64,000 nucleotides of DNA from Sisyra terminalis (taxonomy: Eukaryota > Arthropoda > Insecta > Neuroptera > Sisyridae). Every line of letters begins with the position of its first letter. Within the stretch, counting starts at the first letter, position 1. Position numbers and translations under genes: made by a program. The stretch spans positions 4,278,001 to 4,342,000 of the forward strand of contig OY292277.1 of NCBI GenBank assembly GCA_958496175.1, in the 5' to 3' direction. A model generated the notes under the pieces. The model was not told the origin of the DNA. It saw only the letters and a program-made list of their open reading frames with translations, and made no database searches. Below, in pieces: positions 24,561-34,130 of this stretch.

Positions 24561-25433
24561 TTCAAAAAAGTTTTCTAAGCATGCCAGTTGAAAGTATACG
24601 TCCTTTTGTACATGCTGTGCAAATTTTTCCGAAAACAAGCCACGTGTATGGCAGATATCGACCATCAAAGTGGCAGAAGAAATCATTTTTCGTCGTGAAG
24701 AAATCCATGGGTTAACCATCGTTGATTTTTCACGGAAATCGAAAATTTCAAAAAAGTTTTCTAAGCATGCCAATTGAAAGTATACGTCCTTTTGTACATG
24801 CTGTGCAAATTTTTCCGAAAACAAGCCACGTGTATGGCAGATATCGACCATCAAAGTGGCAGAAGAAATCATTTTTCGTCGTGAAGAAATCCATGGGTTA
24901 ACCATCGTTGATTTTTCACGGAAATCGAAAATTTCAAAAAAGTTTTCTAAGCATGCCAATTGAAAGTATACGTCCTTTTGTACATGCTGTGCAAATTTTT
25001 CCGAAAACAAGCCACGTGTATGGCAGATATCGACCATCAAAGTGGCAGAAGAAATCATTTTTCGTCGTGAAGAAATCCATGGGTTAACCATCGTTGATTT
25101 TTCACGGAAATCGAAAATTTCAAAAAAGTTTTCTAAGCATGCCAATTGAAAGTATACGTCCTTTTGTACATGCTGTGCAAATTTTTCCGAAAACAAGCCA
25201 CGTGTATGGCAGATATCGACCATCAAAGTGGCAGAAGAAATCATTTTTCGTCGTGAAGAAATCCATGGGTTAACCATCGTTGATTTTTCACGGAAATCGA
25301 AAATTTCAAAAAAGTTTTCTAAGCATGCCAATTGAAAGTATACGTCCTTTTGTACATGCTGTGCAAATTTTTCCGAAAACAAGCCACGTGTATGGCAGAT
25401 ATCGACCATCAAAGTGGCGCGCAGAAATCATTT

Positions 25434-25551
25434 TAAACAAGGTGCTAATGCTGCAGCCTATTTACATTATTACACAAATAGTTGCCTAACTTATACAATT
25501 TGTAAATAAATGGATAATTCCAATGATGATACTTTCTGCTAAGAGTAACTT
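25434..25551 (+). repeat. Diverged copy of the spacer edge, same orientation as 13570-13690
   Basis: gctaatgctgcag, tagttgcctaactta, aaatggataattccaatgat and gctaagagtaactt reproduce, in order and orientation, the last 120 bases of the spacer before the right array. Here the sequence follows the array instead of preceding it, and it is clearly diverged. The original arrangement may therefore have been spacer-array-spacer repeated in tandem. Confidence 0.8.
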
Positions 25552-25780
25552 TAAAAAGGATTTATAAATATACGGCCACACAAGGATTATAAATTATTTT
25601 TTTTTTGTGTCGCTGGTTTTTTTTGCTAAAAATATTTTTGTTTCGATTTCGAAAAAGCTTGTTATATTATCGTTGTTACATATATGCATTGTTAAGAACC
25701 CGAAACTCTGTTTGTTTCGAAAATCATCCATTATATAACAATGTTAAATCCGATTGAAATTTGGATGGTTTTCTAGGAAT

Positions 25781-25962
25781 TCTTCTGCAACTTTGATGAT
25801 CGATTTCATTTTTGAAAGGTGGTTCGTTTTCGAAAAAATTTGCACAGCATGTCCAGTAAGACATGTACTTTTGAATGCTATCATTATTTTTTTTTTTGAA
25901 GTTTGACGATTTCGTGAAAGATTGATGGTTAACCCACGTTTTTTGTTTGACGAAAAATGATT
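25781..25962 (+). repeat. Diverged satellite monomer 1 inside the TIR element
   Basis: Recognisable landmarks in satellite order are tcttctgcaactttgatgat, gaaaaaatttgcacagcatg, tgatggttaacccacg and cgaaaaatga. The length is 182 bases and many substitutions separate it from the array monomers. It is in + orientation although it sits beside a - strand array. Confidence 0.8.
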
Positions 25963-26144
25963 TCTTCCGGCACTTTGATGGTCGATTTCATCCCTTAAAC
26001 GTGGTTTGTTTTCAGAAAAATTTGCACAGCATGCACACTAAGCATTTAATTTCAAATGCTATCATTAAAATTTTTTTTTGAAATTTGTCGATTTTGTGAA
26101 AAATCAACGATGGTTAACCCATGGTTCTTTTTTGGCGAAAAATG
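25963..26144 (+). repeat. Diverged satellite monomer 2 inside the TIR element
   Basis: Second tandem unit: ggcactttgatggtcgattt, tcagaaaaatttgcacagca, aaaaatcaacgatggttaac and ccatgg. It is closer to the array consensus than monomer 1 but still clearly diverged. Confidence 0.82.
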
Positions 26145-26382
26145 TTTTAGATTCGAACTTGATAAAGATATTTATATTATTGTTTGATTCATTGATGAAC
26201 TAGACCATCAAAGTGCCAGAAGAAATCATAAAAACCATCTAAACTTCAATCGCATGTAACATCGTTATATAAGGGATGATTTTCGAACCAAAGATTGTTT
26301 TGGGTTCGTAACTATGTAACAAACGAAAATATAACAATTTACTTTGAAATCGAAACAAAAAATTATTTCGTCAAAAAAAAAC

Positions 26383-26462
26383 CGTGGGTTAACCATTGTT
26401 GATTTTTCACGAAAATCTTCAAATATCAAAAAAAATTTAAAAGGATGTCAACCGAAAATATA
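26383..26462 (-). repeat. Diverged satellite fragment just outside the TIR element
   Basis: ccgtgggttaaccattgttg followed by atttttcacgaaaatc and a degraded tail matches about 80 bases of a - strand monomer. Confidence 0.7.
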
Positions 26463-26573
26463 TACCAACTGTTATGTTACTGTGCTTTTTTTTAGTTCAT
26501 TTTAAAAGGTTAAGACAGATTATTTTCTAATTTTTAAATACCTTTTCAATATGTGTGCATGTTCCTGTTATCT

Positions 26574-26690
26574 TGTTCCGAAAGATCTTCCAGTTTGGCC
26601 AAAGTAAAATTTTTTACAGGAACCACATTTAATTTTATACCTTCCGGTTTTATTTTTCTATCTAATTTGGATGTTCTGCGTTGGTTTTAA
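26574..26690 (-). pseudogene. PLE GIY-YIG endonuclease fragment
   Basis: IRxKNKTGRYKIKCGSC then KKFYFGQTGRSFGTR, with an in-frame TAG shortly before TGRYK. The two hallmark triads (GIY here as GRY, YIG as YFG) sit at the usual spacing around the CxxC-like CGSC. The coordinates are approximate. Confidence 0.8.
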
Positions 26691-27133
26691 AATTTTCATC
26701 ATGTTGTTGTTTGTTTAGAATGCGATAATGATGTTATATTTCTTTAGGAAGTTGGCGATTGTAAAACTAAATATATTATTGAAGTTTGATTTATATTTTT
26801 TTATTTTCTTTTGGTGGAGTTGGAAGAATGGATTTTTTAGTAAATTTCGATATTATTTTGTTTAAGATTGAGCTGTTGTATCCATTTGTAGTGGCTATAT
26901 GTTTAATTATCTTAAATTCTTCTTCACGAACTTTGGTGCTAAGAGGGAACTTGATGGCTCATTTTTTGATTTCTTGGGTGAAATGATGTTTTATGGATGG
27001 TTGTCTTCATTGTTGTTAGTTTTCTGTATATATTGTATGACAACTTTCCATTTTTATAGGTGATTGTTGTGTTTAAGAAGTTGATTGTTCCATTTAGTTG
27101 GTGTTCTGAAGTGAATTTTATTTTCTGGTTAAT

Positions 27134-27462
27134 TTAGTTCAGATCGGATACCAAATTGTCCATTTGTCGGGTAGTTCCATTAAATAATATAAATATATCG
27201 TTTACATATCTTCCATAATAAATTATTTTATTTTTGTAGGTATTGTTCATAATATATTTATTTTCAAAGTGATTCATGTAAATATTGGCTAGTAGTCCTG
27301 ATAAAGGCGAACCCATGGCTTAGCATTCCTTTTGGTGACAAAATTTTTGATTAAAAGTGAAATAATTTTGTTGAAAGATGGTGGCTAATAAGTTCATTAT
27401 GTTGTTGATTACCATATATTCATATATTTTTGATGTTATAAGATTATATTTCACAATTTTGA
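27134..27462 (-). pseudogene. PLE reverse transcriptase palm fragment (YVND in place of YVDD)
   Basis: The open part (27134-27316) spans the MGSPLSGLLANIYMNHFE motif and the active-site strand GRYVNDIFILF, ending QMDNLVSDLN. In-frame sequence upstream (IKIVKYNLITSKIYEYMVIN and QQNYFTFNQKF) continues the RT but is cut off by a stop just before MGSPL. D-to-N at the first catalytic aspartate would abolish polymerisation. Confidence 0.85.
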
Positions 27463-27470
27463 TTGTTTCT

Positions 27471-28565
27471 TCAACAGGGACTTTTGAACTTTAGAATTAA
27501 AATTCAAACTATTCCTTTTTTTTTAAATTACAACTTTTTTCAAGAAAATTATTGATTTTTCAAATTTTTCAATCCTATTCGAAAGTCTTAATTTTTTGAT
27601 TTGATAATTTCTCTAATAATATTGATTATAATTTGGTAAGGTAGAAGACTTCTTTTTTTCAAGCAAGTGGTGAAATAAACTGTTAATAGATGGCGAAGTT
27701 TGTACCACTAAATAATTGAGAAAACTTATTGGTAAAACATTTCAAATGATTAAGAAAATTGGACGGTAAATTGTTTAACCTTTGATCAAATTAATTAAGA
27801 TTAGATTTAATTACTTAATTGGCATTAAATAAGGCTGGTTTGTGTATATCAAAGCAGTTATAGCAAAAGAGAATAGTTGCTAGTACCAAAGAAATTTTTA
27901 TCTGATCCAACTTTGTCGTACTAATTTGTATATTTCTCTTTCTATTCAACCCTTTCATTTTCGATTTTACTAACTCTAACATTATATTAATTTTCAACTA
28001 CAAAATATTTCGAAACTCAAAATCAATCTCATAAAATCTTCATCTCAACAATGGCAACTTAGGTTTTATGCTTCAAAGGGTCAATTAATTAATAATGGAT
28101 AATTAGTAAATTATTTATTCCTAATTGCTTTCTACACAAAACTAGTCCAAATAAATCAAATTGCAGCTTCTTGGTAATCATTTCATTTCAGAATTTCGAC
28201 TAATTTTGCGATTTTTGTAAACAGAGTTCATAAAATTAATGGTTTCATTGGTTTTGTGGCAAATTGTCTAATTTTGTTGAAACCAACAGAACCCGTTTTT
28301 TGATGGCTCTGTGGAGGTTTTTTGAGCCCCTAAGGTGAAAATGTGCCGTCCTAGAAAAAATTGGTAATTTTTCAGTAAAAAGTTAATCTTCGGCTAAACG
28401 ATCTTCAAATTATTGGGCGAATCGAAAACGTAAGAAATGGTCTTTAGCCTGAAGTGCATTAACTAATTAAACTTTATAAGACTCATCCTTATAAGTCTAG
28501 TGCTGAATTTATTTAAAAAAAAACTATACTGTTGATCAAAATAAGATTTTTTCGCTGACTTTGAA
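27471..28565. other. AT-rich stretch with no recognised gene
   Basis: Short open frames only (60 codons or fewer). No conserved motif, RNA gene or clear repeat was recognised. Confidence 0.6.
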
Positions 28566-28925
28566 CAGTTATACTGTGTATACAATATATAGAATGCATT
28601 GCGGTCCAATTTATGTAGTACAATTTAATATAATAATATTAAAAATCGTACCATAAACATAAATTTGAACAGAAGTTCAAACAAAAATATTCGTGACGTA
28701 TTGCCCAGATACGTTTTTCGATTGCCAATCAATCTTCCTCAGTGGTCATCAAGTAGTTTGGATCACTCCGTAACTGTTTTGTGATGATTCACGAATCAAA
28801 TTTTTGTTTGCACTTCTGTTGAAAGTTATGTTTACGTTATGATTTTTATATATTATTATATTAAATTATACTACATAAATTGGACATCAATATATTCTAT
28901 ATATTGTATACACAGTATACTGTTG
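28566..28925. mobile_element. Palindromic element with hammerhead-like module, copy 1
   Basis: The outer arms pair as cagttatactgtgtatacaa against the end at 28925 (ttgtatacacagtatactg). Inner landmarks (ccaatttatgtagta, aatttgaacagaagttcaaa) recur inverted on the far side in decayed form. The hammerhead-like core is on the - strand in the left half only. No protein is encoded. Confidence 0.7.
28695..28742 (-). ncRNA. Hammerhead-ribozyme-like core, copy 1
   Basis: On the - strand: CTGAGGA (core CUGANGA), stem II gattg/caatc, GAAA, then acgtat/atacgt as a stem III hairpin ending in GTC. The order is that of a type I hammerhead, with cleavage expected after GUC. One base lies between GAAA and stem III, and a convincing stem I was not found. 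Confidence 0.5.
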
Positions 28926-29893
28926 AATTTTTCCATTTTTTTTATACTATTTACAATGCAAAAAAATCTCAATTTTTCTAGAATAAAAAGTTTTAATCAT
29001 ACTTTTGAAGTGACGATAAAATTGGAAAAGTCAATTTTTTTTAACGTTCTATAGCCAAATGAATTTCTATACCTCTTACGAGAAAAAAATCTCTGCAAAA
29101 ATTAACTAATACCGCATCAACTACTCGGGAATTTCATAAGTTAAAGTTAGGTGCAATGAAACCACTTGGCAATGTGCAGATATCTTCGTAAAATAAGTTC
29201 TAATTATTCTTTGGAATCAAAAGCAAATCATTATTCTTCCTTGCCTGCCCCTTACTGATGCTCAGCCTTTCATGCACAAAAGTCTTGCTACGCCTATGGA
29301 TGAGATAATTACATTTTTATTATATTAGGATTTAACTAAGGAAAATGAATTTCATTTCTATTTTGAGAAGATTAAATGAATTTGATTTCGTCAAAAGTTT
29401 ATCACTGAATACCATTGGTTTCGAATGCATTTGTATCCGATTTGTGCGTTTGTTCAAAGAATGACAGAAGTTCTTCTACTTTAATGAATAATTTTATTGT
29501 AGGTGAAAATTTTTTGGTTGAATTTTCAATGAAAATGCTTTTTTTTAGTTCTTGTGAGATAAAAATATTAATTGTTTGAAATTTTCGGTTTTTCCCTATA
29601 TACCATGGATGGGCAACTAGTCCCGAGGCCAATTTTAGTATCGCTATTTTAGTATCGTATTTTAATTATCGCTTGCTATATCTGGGGTGGAATTCCGTGT
29701 ACTATGAACTTTAAAGCGATTGTAGAAGACAAAATTTTCTAGCAATAGCTTAATGCAATTTGGAAAATACCAAGTTCATTAATTCCTAGAATTTTTCTAG
29801 CCCAACACTGTGATCTTTATTCATACAGCCCCCATTTCATGATACATTTTCCTGACCCCAAAAAAAATTATTGAAATATTAAAATCAAATAAT
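28926..29893. other. AT-rich stretch, no gene; first part belongs to the 0.65-kb repeat
   Basis: Up to 29192 the sequence is the flank of the dispersed repeat. Beyond that, only open frames of 76 codons or fewer were seen and nothing was recognised. Confidence 0.55.
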
Positions 29894-30283
29894 CAACTAT
29901 ACTGTACATTTTAATAGCGACATTTATATCTTGCAGATGGTAAAAAAAATTTAAGTTAGCAAAAGTGTCGAAAAAGCGAGTTTTTTAGGTACCGCATATA
30001 CGGAATTCTGCTGTCAAAAGTTGGGTCCGAAATTTTAATTTCTTCATGAGTCTATATCTCGAAAACTTAATTAGTGATCTAAATAAAAAAAAATTGTTGT
30101 AAACAAATATTTTACTTATCTATCCTTATCTCTCTACAACACATTTTATACTGTAATAAAGTATATATAAAAATAGTATGCATTTCACACCCCTTCAACT
30201 CCCTTAAATTAGGCCAATGCCAACAAGTCGATCGTGATAAAGTTTTAAGATAACAAGTAGATTTTATATACAGAAAGTAAGCC
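29894..30283 (+). repeat. Dispersed 0.39-kb repeat, copy 1
   Basis: From aactatactgtacatttta to cagaaagtaagcc this matches 33389-33784 with few differences (shared: agcgacattt, ggaattctg, aaaagttgggtccgaaattt, tatctcgaaaacttaattag, gccaacaagtcgatcgtgat). It has no coding capacity, and no terminal repeats were seen. Confidence 0.85.
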
Positions 30284-30524
30284 ACCCCTGTTATATACTA
30301 AACAGAATAATTGACAATTCAGTACACATATTTTGAGACCAAAAATAAAAATGTTTGCTTACAAATCTTTGCTTTATTGACTAAAGGAAAGAAATTTCAG
30401 ATATAGCTGAAGACAAAGCTTAACAAAACTAATTTTATCGTAAAACTTTCGATAGTAGATTAGATATAAAGGCTTAAATTTAATCAAAATAAAGATTTTT
30501 TCGCTGACTTTGAACAGTTATACT

Positions 30525-30823
30525 GTGGATACAATATATAGGATATATTGCGGTCCAATTTATGTAGTATATTTTAATATAATAATACATAAAAATCATA
30601 CCATAAACATAAATTTGAACAGAAGTTCAAACAAAACTATTTGTGACGACGTATTGTCCAGATACGTATTTCGATTGCCAAGCAACCTTCCTCAGTGGTC
30701 ATCAAGTAGTTTGGATCACTCCGTAACTGCTTTGTGATGATTTTAATATATAATTATATTAAATTATAATACATAAATTGGACAGCAATATATTCTATAT
30801 ATTGTATATACAGTATACTGTTG
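30525..30823. mobile_element. Palindromic element with hammerhead-like module, copy 2
   Basis: Bounded by cagttatactgtggatacaa and tatacagtatactgttg. The interior keeps aatttgaacagaagttcaaa and the hammerhead-like core. The far arm is shortened. Confidence 0.7.
30648..30695 (-). ncRNA. Hammerhead-ribozyme-like core, copy 2
   Basis: - strand CTGAGGA, stem II ggttgc/gcaatc, GAAA, and hairpin acgtat/atacgt ending in GTC (GTCGTC here). Same layout as copy 1. Confidence 0.5.
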
Positions 30824-31093
30824 AATTTTTCAATTTTTTTTTTGATACTATTTACGATGCAAAAAAATCTCCATTTGTCTAGAATAAAAAGTTTTATTCA
30901 CACTTTTGAAGAGACGATAAAATTGGAAAAGTTAAATTTTTTTTAACGTTCTATAGCCAAATGGATTTCTATACCTCTTACGAGAAAAAAATCTCCGCAA
31001 AATTTAACGAATACCGCATCAACTGCTCGGGAATTTCATAAGTTAAAGTTTGGTGCCATGAAACCACTTGGCAATGTGCAGATATCTTCGCAT

Positions 31094-32431
31094 AATTGCA
31101 TTGTATAGTATGCGTCAATTATTTAGTGCAATGAATCTGGAGTTTCGTGCACTATAGTAATCATAACCACAGAAATTGGTTCCCACACGTTTAATAGTTT
31201 TCGAATAAGTTTCAAGACATTGGCAAATATCATCGGTGGCTTCCTTTTACATACCAAAGCTTTTAAAAGCTCCGAATTTCCTCGACTAAATTAAATGTTA
31301 TATGTTAATTACTTCAGGATCTCAAATGGCATAGGGATGAAACAATTTTTATTGTGTACAGCAAGCAAGTCCACGTTTTATTTATTCATTTTGTTGAATT
31401 AAATTTTGGTTTGACCTGGCAAACCGGATCGAAAAAAAAATATGTTAACGAAATTGAAATGAGGAAAAAAATTTTTTGATACAATATGGGTAACTTGTGT
31501 ATTATTTAATATCTAAATTTATTTGTCGGACCTAAATAAACACTCATATTTCATGTTACATATCAAAGAAAGGTTAATAACTTGTGCAAACATTTTATTT
31601 ACAATGAATTTTTTTGGACGTGACATGAACAAATTCCAAATTTCTACCACAAATAGTGATGACTTAAGTCTTAATTTTTAATCAAACTTTCATAAAAAAA
31701 TCATAATGAAATTAAAATAGAAGCAGAAATTCTAAGACGATTGATTCGTTTTAAAGCAATTAAATGTTTTTTTTTAAAGTTCATGTCTATAAAATTGTAT
31801 CATATTTCGCTTAAATAGTACAATGGTTACATATGGTTGGTTATATTATTATCATCATTGAAATAACGCGAATGGGTTTGGGGTTGGGGATGATTTGGGC
31901 GATCCAATATGAACGGTGGCAGAGTGGGAATGAATATGACTGTAATAAGCGTTGTATGAAATTTTAACAGCAAATATTTGCACAATATTTCGAGCCCCGA
32001 AACATATTTATAACATCATAAAAAGAAATATATATAATAACGGGTGGTGCGCTGAAAGTATGGAAGCCAAAAAAAAACTTGTTAAAAGGTTGTCTTTTGT
32101 AATTCATGAGGTAGTTTACATTAAGTAACGGCATCATTGATTGCCAGGGGAATGATTGTAATTCTGGATATTTAAGATGGAAATTGACTATTCTAAAAAA
32201 AAATAAGATTAATTGAAGATTTAAGTTTGAAGTTTGATATTTTGTACTAGTTAATGGACAAATATTGACCAATTTTCATCGTTTGTTGTCGCAGATTGTC
32301 TCCTTAATGGTTTATAATTTTACTATAAAAACAATAAGCTCCTAAAACTATTGATAATTTATTTGCAAAAAATTATATATTTTTTTAATAGATGATAGAA
32401 TTCAGATCTCAGCTTTTATAATTTTTTTAAA
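31094..32431. other. AT-rich stretch with no recognised gene
   Basis: The longest open frame is 102 codons on the - strand (31964-32272) and resembles nothing I know. Codon content follows the AT bias of the region. Confidence 0.55.
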
Positions 32432-32660
32432 TAAGAAGAAAATTCAGGTTATTTAAGATCTTTTTGTTTTTTATTTTTTATTTAAAATTTTAATTGTTCA
32501 ATTAGCTACGTTGCGTTATGTATCGTAACTTCCTCAGGCTTAAAAGCTAAAAGCCTGAGGAAGTTACGATTAGTAACGAAACGTAGCTTATTGAACAATA
32601 AAAATATTAAATAAAAAATAAAAAACGAAAAGATCTTAAATTTTCTGAATTTTCTTCTTA
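32432..32660. repeat. 230-bp palindrome with two opposed hammerhead-like half-motifs
   Basis: The arms mirror about 32546. The left arm, attagctacg ... cttcctcaggctt, pairs with aagcctgaggaag ... cgtagctta, and AT-rich tails (agatctttt, tttttatttttta) continue the symmetry. The loop is aaaagctaa. It would form a strong cruciform or RNA hairpin. Confidence 0.85.
32504..32588 (+). ncRNA. Type III hammerhead-like layout inside the palindrome
   Basis: agctacg (32504-32510) and cgtagct (32582-32588) form a perfect 7-bp stem III around tt, CTGAGGA (32555-32561), stem II gttac/gtaac and GAAA (32578-32581). The base after the stem III U would be U, which is allowed but weak at the cleavage site. The large hairpin of the palindrome competes with stem I, so activity is doubtful. 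Confidence 0.35.
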
Positions 32661-33040
32661 TTTTAAAAAAAAAAATTAACTTTTGAAGTTTATAATTGCC
32701 TTATTTTTAAGAATCGATTCTGGTCACTCTTTCTTTCGGGTTCCAGGAAAAATTTGCTCCAGCTAAAATTTTGGTTTCTTTTATAAAATGCAATTTTACC
32801 TGATGCAATTTTCAAAAAAAAAAAACAATATAAATTTTTTGAAATTGATTTTGAGTTTCGAAATATTTTGCAGCATTGTTCATTGATAGTTTGACGACAT
32901 GCTTACATCATATCAGCGAAAAAATGCTGGAAATTCTATTCATAATGGTAATTTCAATTTTTTACACAGAGTAGTATATCCGAGTACAAAGCCTAAAGTT
33001 AAGTTTCTCACGTTTGCAAATGATATTAAAATACGCGATT

Positions 33041-33383
33041 TTTCTTGCGGATATAACTATTTAAAAACGGGAAATAATAATAAAAAAATGCATTTATCGT
33101 CTACTATATCTTAGATCCAAAAAAATAAATTATTGAAAAAAGGTTGAAATTGAAGTGTAAGTCAATTCTTTTAAAGGACCATTTTGATTTATAACGAAAA
33201 CTTACACATTTTTCAAGAAATCAAAATTGTCGCAATATGTAGTGCCAATCTGACCTATTGCAAAAAAAAACACTAACACTTTCGACATCAATTTTCGGCA
33301 AAACTATGACATTTACGTAAAATTAGAACAACATCTTTTTTGTAGGAAATATCCTGAGCTTTCATTTTGCTTATAACTATTTT
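33041..33383 (+). repeat. 343-bp direct duplication, copy 1
   Basis: tttcttgcggatataactat through cattttgcttataactattt recurs at 33788-34130 with no difference that I found (offset 747). Between the copies lies only copy 2 of the 0.39-kb dispersed repeat. Confidence 0.9.
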
Positions 33384-33388
33384 GCTTA

Positions 33389-33784
33389 TAACTATACTGT
33401 GCATTTTAATAGCGACATTTATACCTTGCAGATGGTAAGAAAAATTTTAAGTTGGCAAAAGTGTCAAAAAAACGGAATTTTTAGGTACCCCATATACGGA
33501 ATTCTGGTGTCAAAAGTTGGGTCCGAAATTTTAATTTCTCCATGAGTCTATATCTCGAAAACTTAATTAGTGATCTAAATAAAAAAAAATTGTTGTAAAC
33601 AAATATTTTACTTATCTATCCTTATCTCTCTACAACACATTTTATACTGTAATAAAGTACAAGTATATATAAAAATAGTATGCATTTCACACCCCTGCAA
33701 CTTCCTTAAATAAGGCCAATGCCAACAAGTCGATCGTGATAAAGTCTTAAGATAACAAGTAGATCTTATATATAGAAAGTTAGC
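33389..33784 (+). repeat. Dispersed 0.39-kb repeat, copy 2, bracketed by the direct duplication
   Basis: Close copy of 29894-30283 (tatagaaagttagcc at its end). It occupies the whole gap between the two halves of the 343-bp duplication. Confidence 0.85.
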
Positions 33785-33787
33785 CGA

Positions 33788-34130
33788 TTTCTTGCGGATA
33801 TAACTATTTAAAAACGGGAAATAATAATAAAAAAATGCATTTATCGTCTACTATATCTTAGATCCAAAAAAATAAATTATTGAAAAAAGGTTGAAATTGA
33901 AGTGTAAGTCAATTCTTTTAAAGGACCATTTTGATTTATAACGAAAACTTACACATTTTTCAAGAAATCAAAATTGTCGCAATATGTAGTGCCAATCTGA
34001 CCTATTGCAAAAAAAAACACTAACACTTTCGACATCAATTTTCGGCAAAACTATGACATTTACGTAAAATTAGAACAACATCTTTTTTGTAGGAAATATC
34101 CTGAGCTTTCATTTTGCTTATAACTATTTT
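33788..34130 (+). repeat. 343-bp direct duplication, copy 2
   Basis: Second copy of 33041-33383. It is followed by sequence (ttagtatctagcaccattca) not present after copy 1. Confidence 0.9.

Larger units (their letters stand above)
13738..25418 (-). repeat. 186-bp satellite array, right block (about 63 monomers)
   Basis: Same monomer as the left block, on the - strand. Its open frame is interrupted by single-base indels that cluster in one zone: a G missing near 18532 (aagtgcagaag), a G missing near 20058 (catggttaacc), an extra G near 20330 (ttttgtgacatg) and an extra G near 20431 (catggggttaacc). From 20.5 to 25.4 kb the units are almost invariant. Open frames of 1624 codons (13695-18569) and 1705 codons (20295-25412) result. 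As on the left, these are judged non-coding. The array ends at 25418, where aagtggc runs into gcgcagaaatc. Confidence 0.98.
25608..26395. mobile_element. Small terminal-inverted-repeat element carrying two satellite-like monomers
   Basis: The left arm (about 25608-25800) is the approximate reverse complement of the right arm (about 26203-26395). Shared landmarks are ttttgtttcgatttc, aaaatcatcc, ttatataac and cactttgatggtc-like ends, with paired coordinates summing to about 52003. Between the arms lie two tandem diverged monomers of the 186-bp satellite. The outer right edge, cgtcaaaaaaaaaccgtggg, matches the edges of both large arrays. A related arm alone occurs near 58.9 kb, so the arm is dispersed. 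No transposase is present, so it would be non-autonomous. Confidence 0.65.
26540..27470 (-). pseudogene. Penelope-like retroelement relic (RT C-terminal part to GIY-YIG endonuclease)
   Basis: Penelope-like elements (PLEs) encode a reverse transcriptase followed by a GIY-YIG endonuclease. On the - strand the following are readable in order across changing frames: QNYFTFNQKFCHQK, MGSPLSGLLANIYMNHFE, IIYYGRYVNDIFILFNGTT, FKIIKHIATTNGYNSSIL, and TGRYKIKCGSCKKFYFGQT. The catalytic YVDD box reads YVND. The codons before MGSPL read C-stop where intact PLEs have GLA. Further stops and frameshifts separate the blocks, and the RT N-terminus is missing. It is a dead, 5'-truncated copy. A second copy of its 3' part lies at 42.8-43.2 kb. 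Confidence 0.85.
28540..29192. repeat. Dispersed 0.65-kb repeat, copy 1 (hairpin plus 3' flank)
   Basis: This segment is paralogous to 30499-31093. Shared blocks include gattttttcgctgactttg, the inner palindrome, gcaaaaaaatctc, gttctatagccaaatg, tatacctcttacgagaaaaa and ccacttggcaatgtgcagat. The flank after the palindrome (28926-29192) repeats along with it. Either the palindrome is part of a larger element or the two loci are a segmental duplication. Confidence 0.8.
30499..31093. repeat. Dispersed 0.6-kb repeat, copy 2
   Basis: Paralogue of 28540-29192, with the palindromic core shortened and the flank ending at ccacttggcaatgtgcagat. Confidence 0.8.

Noticed and set aside
13695..25412. Giant repetitive structural protein genes on the - strand
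   Set aside because: The open frame follows from a 62-codon monomer. Variants are mostly nonsynonymous, frames break without consequence at indels, and no signal peptide or promoter is evident.
1..25418. CRISPR array
   Set aside because: The whole 186-bp unit repeats; there are no unique spacers, no short repeats and no cas genes, and the context is eukaryotic.
1..25418. Proof that this is a centromere
   Set aside because: Monomer length and homogeneity fit, but no CENP-B-like box or other centromere-specific sign is visible. Satellites are common elsewhere.
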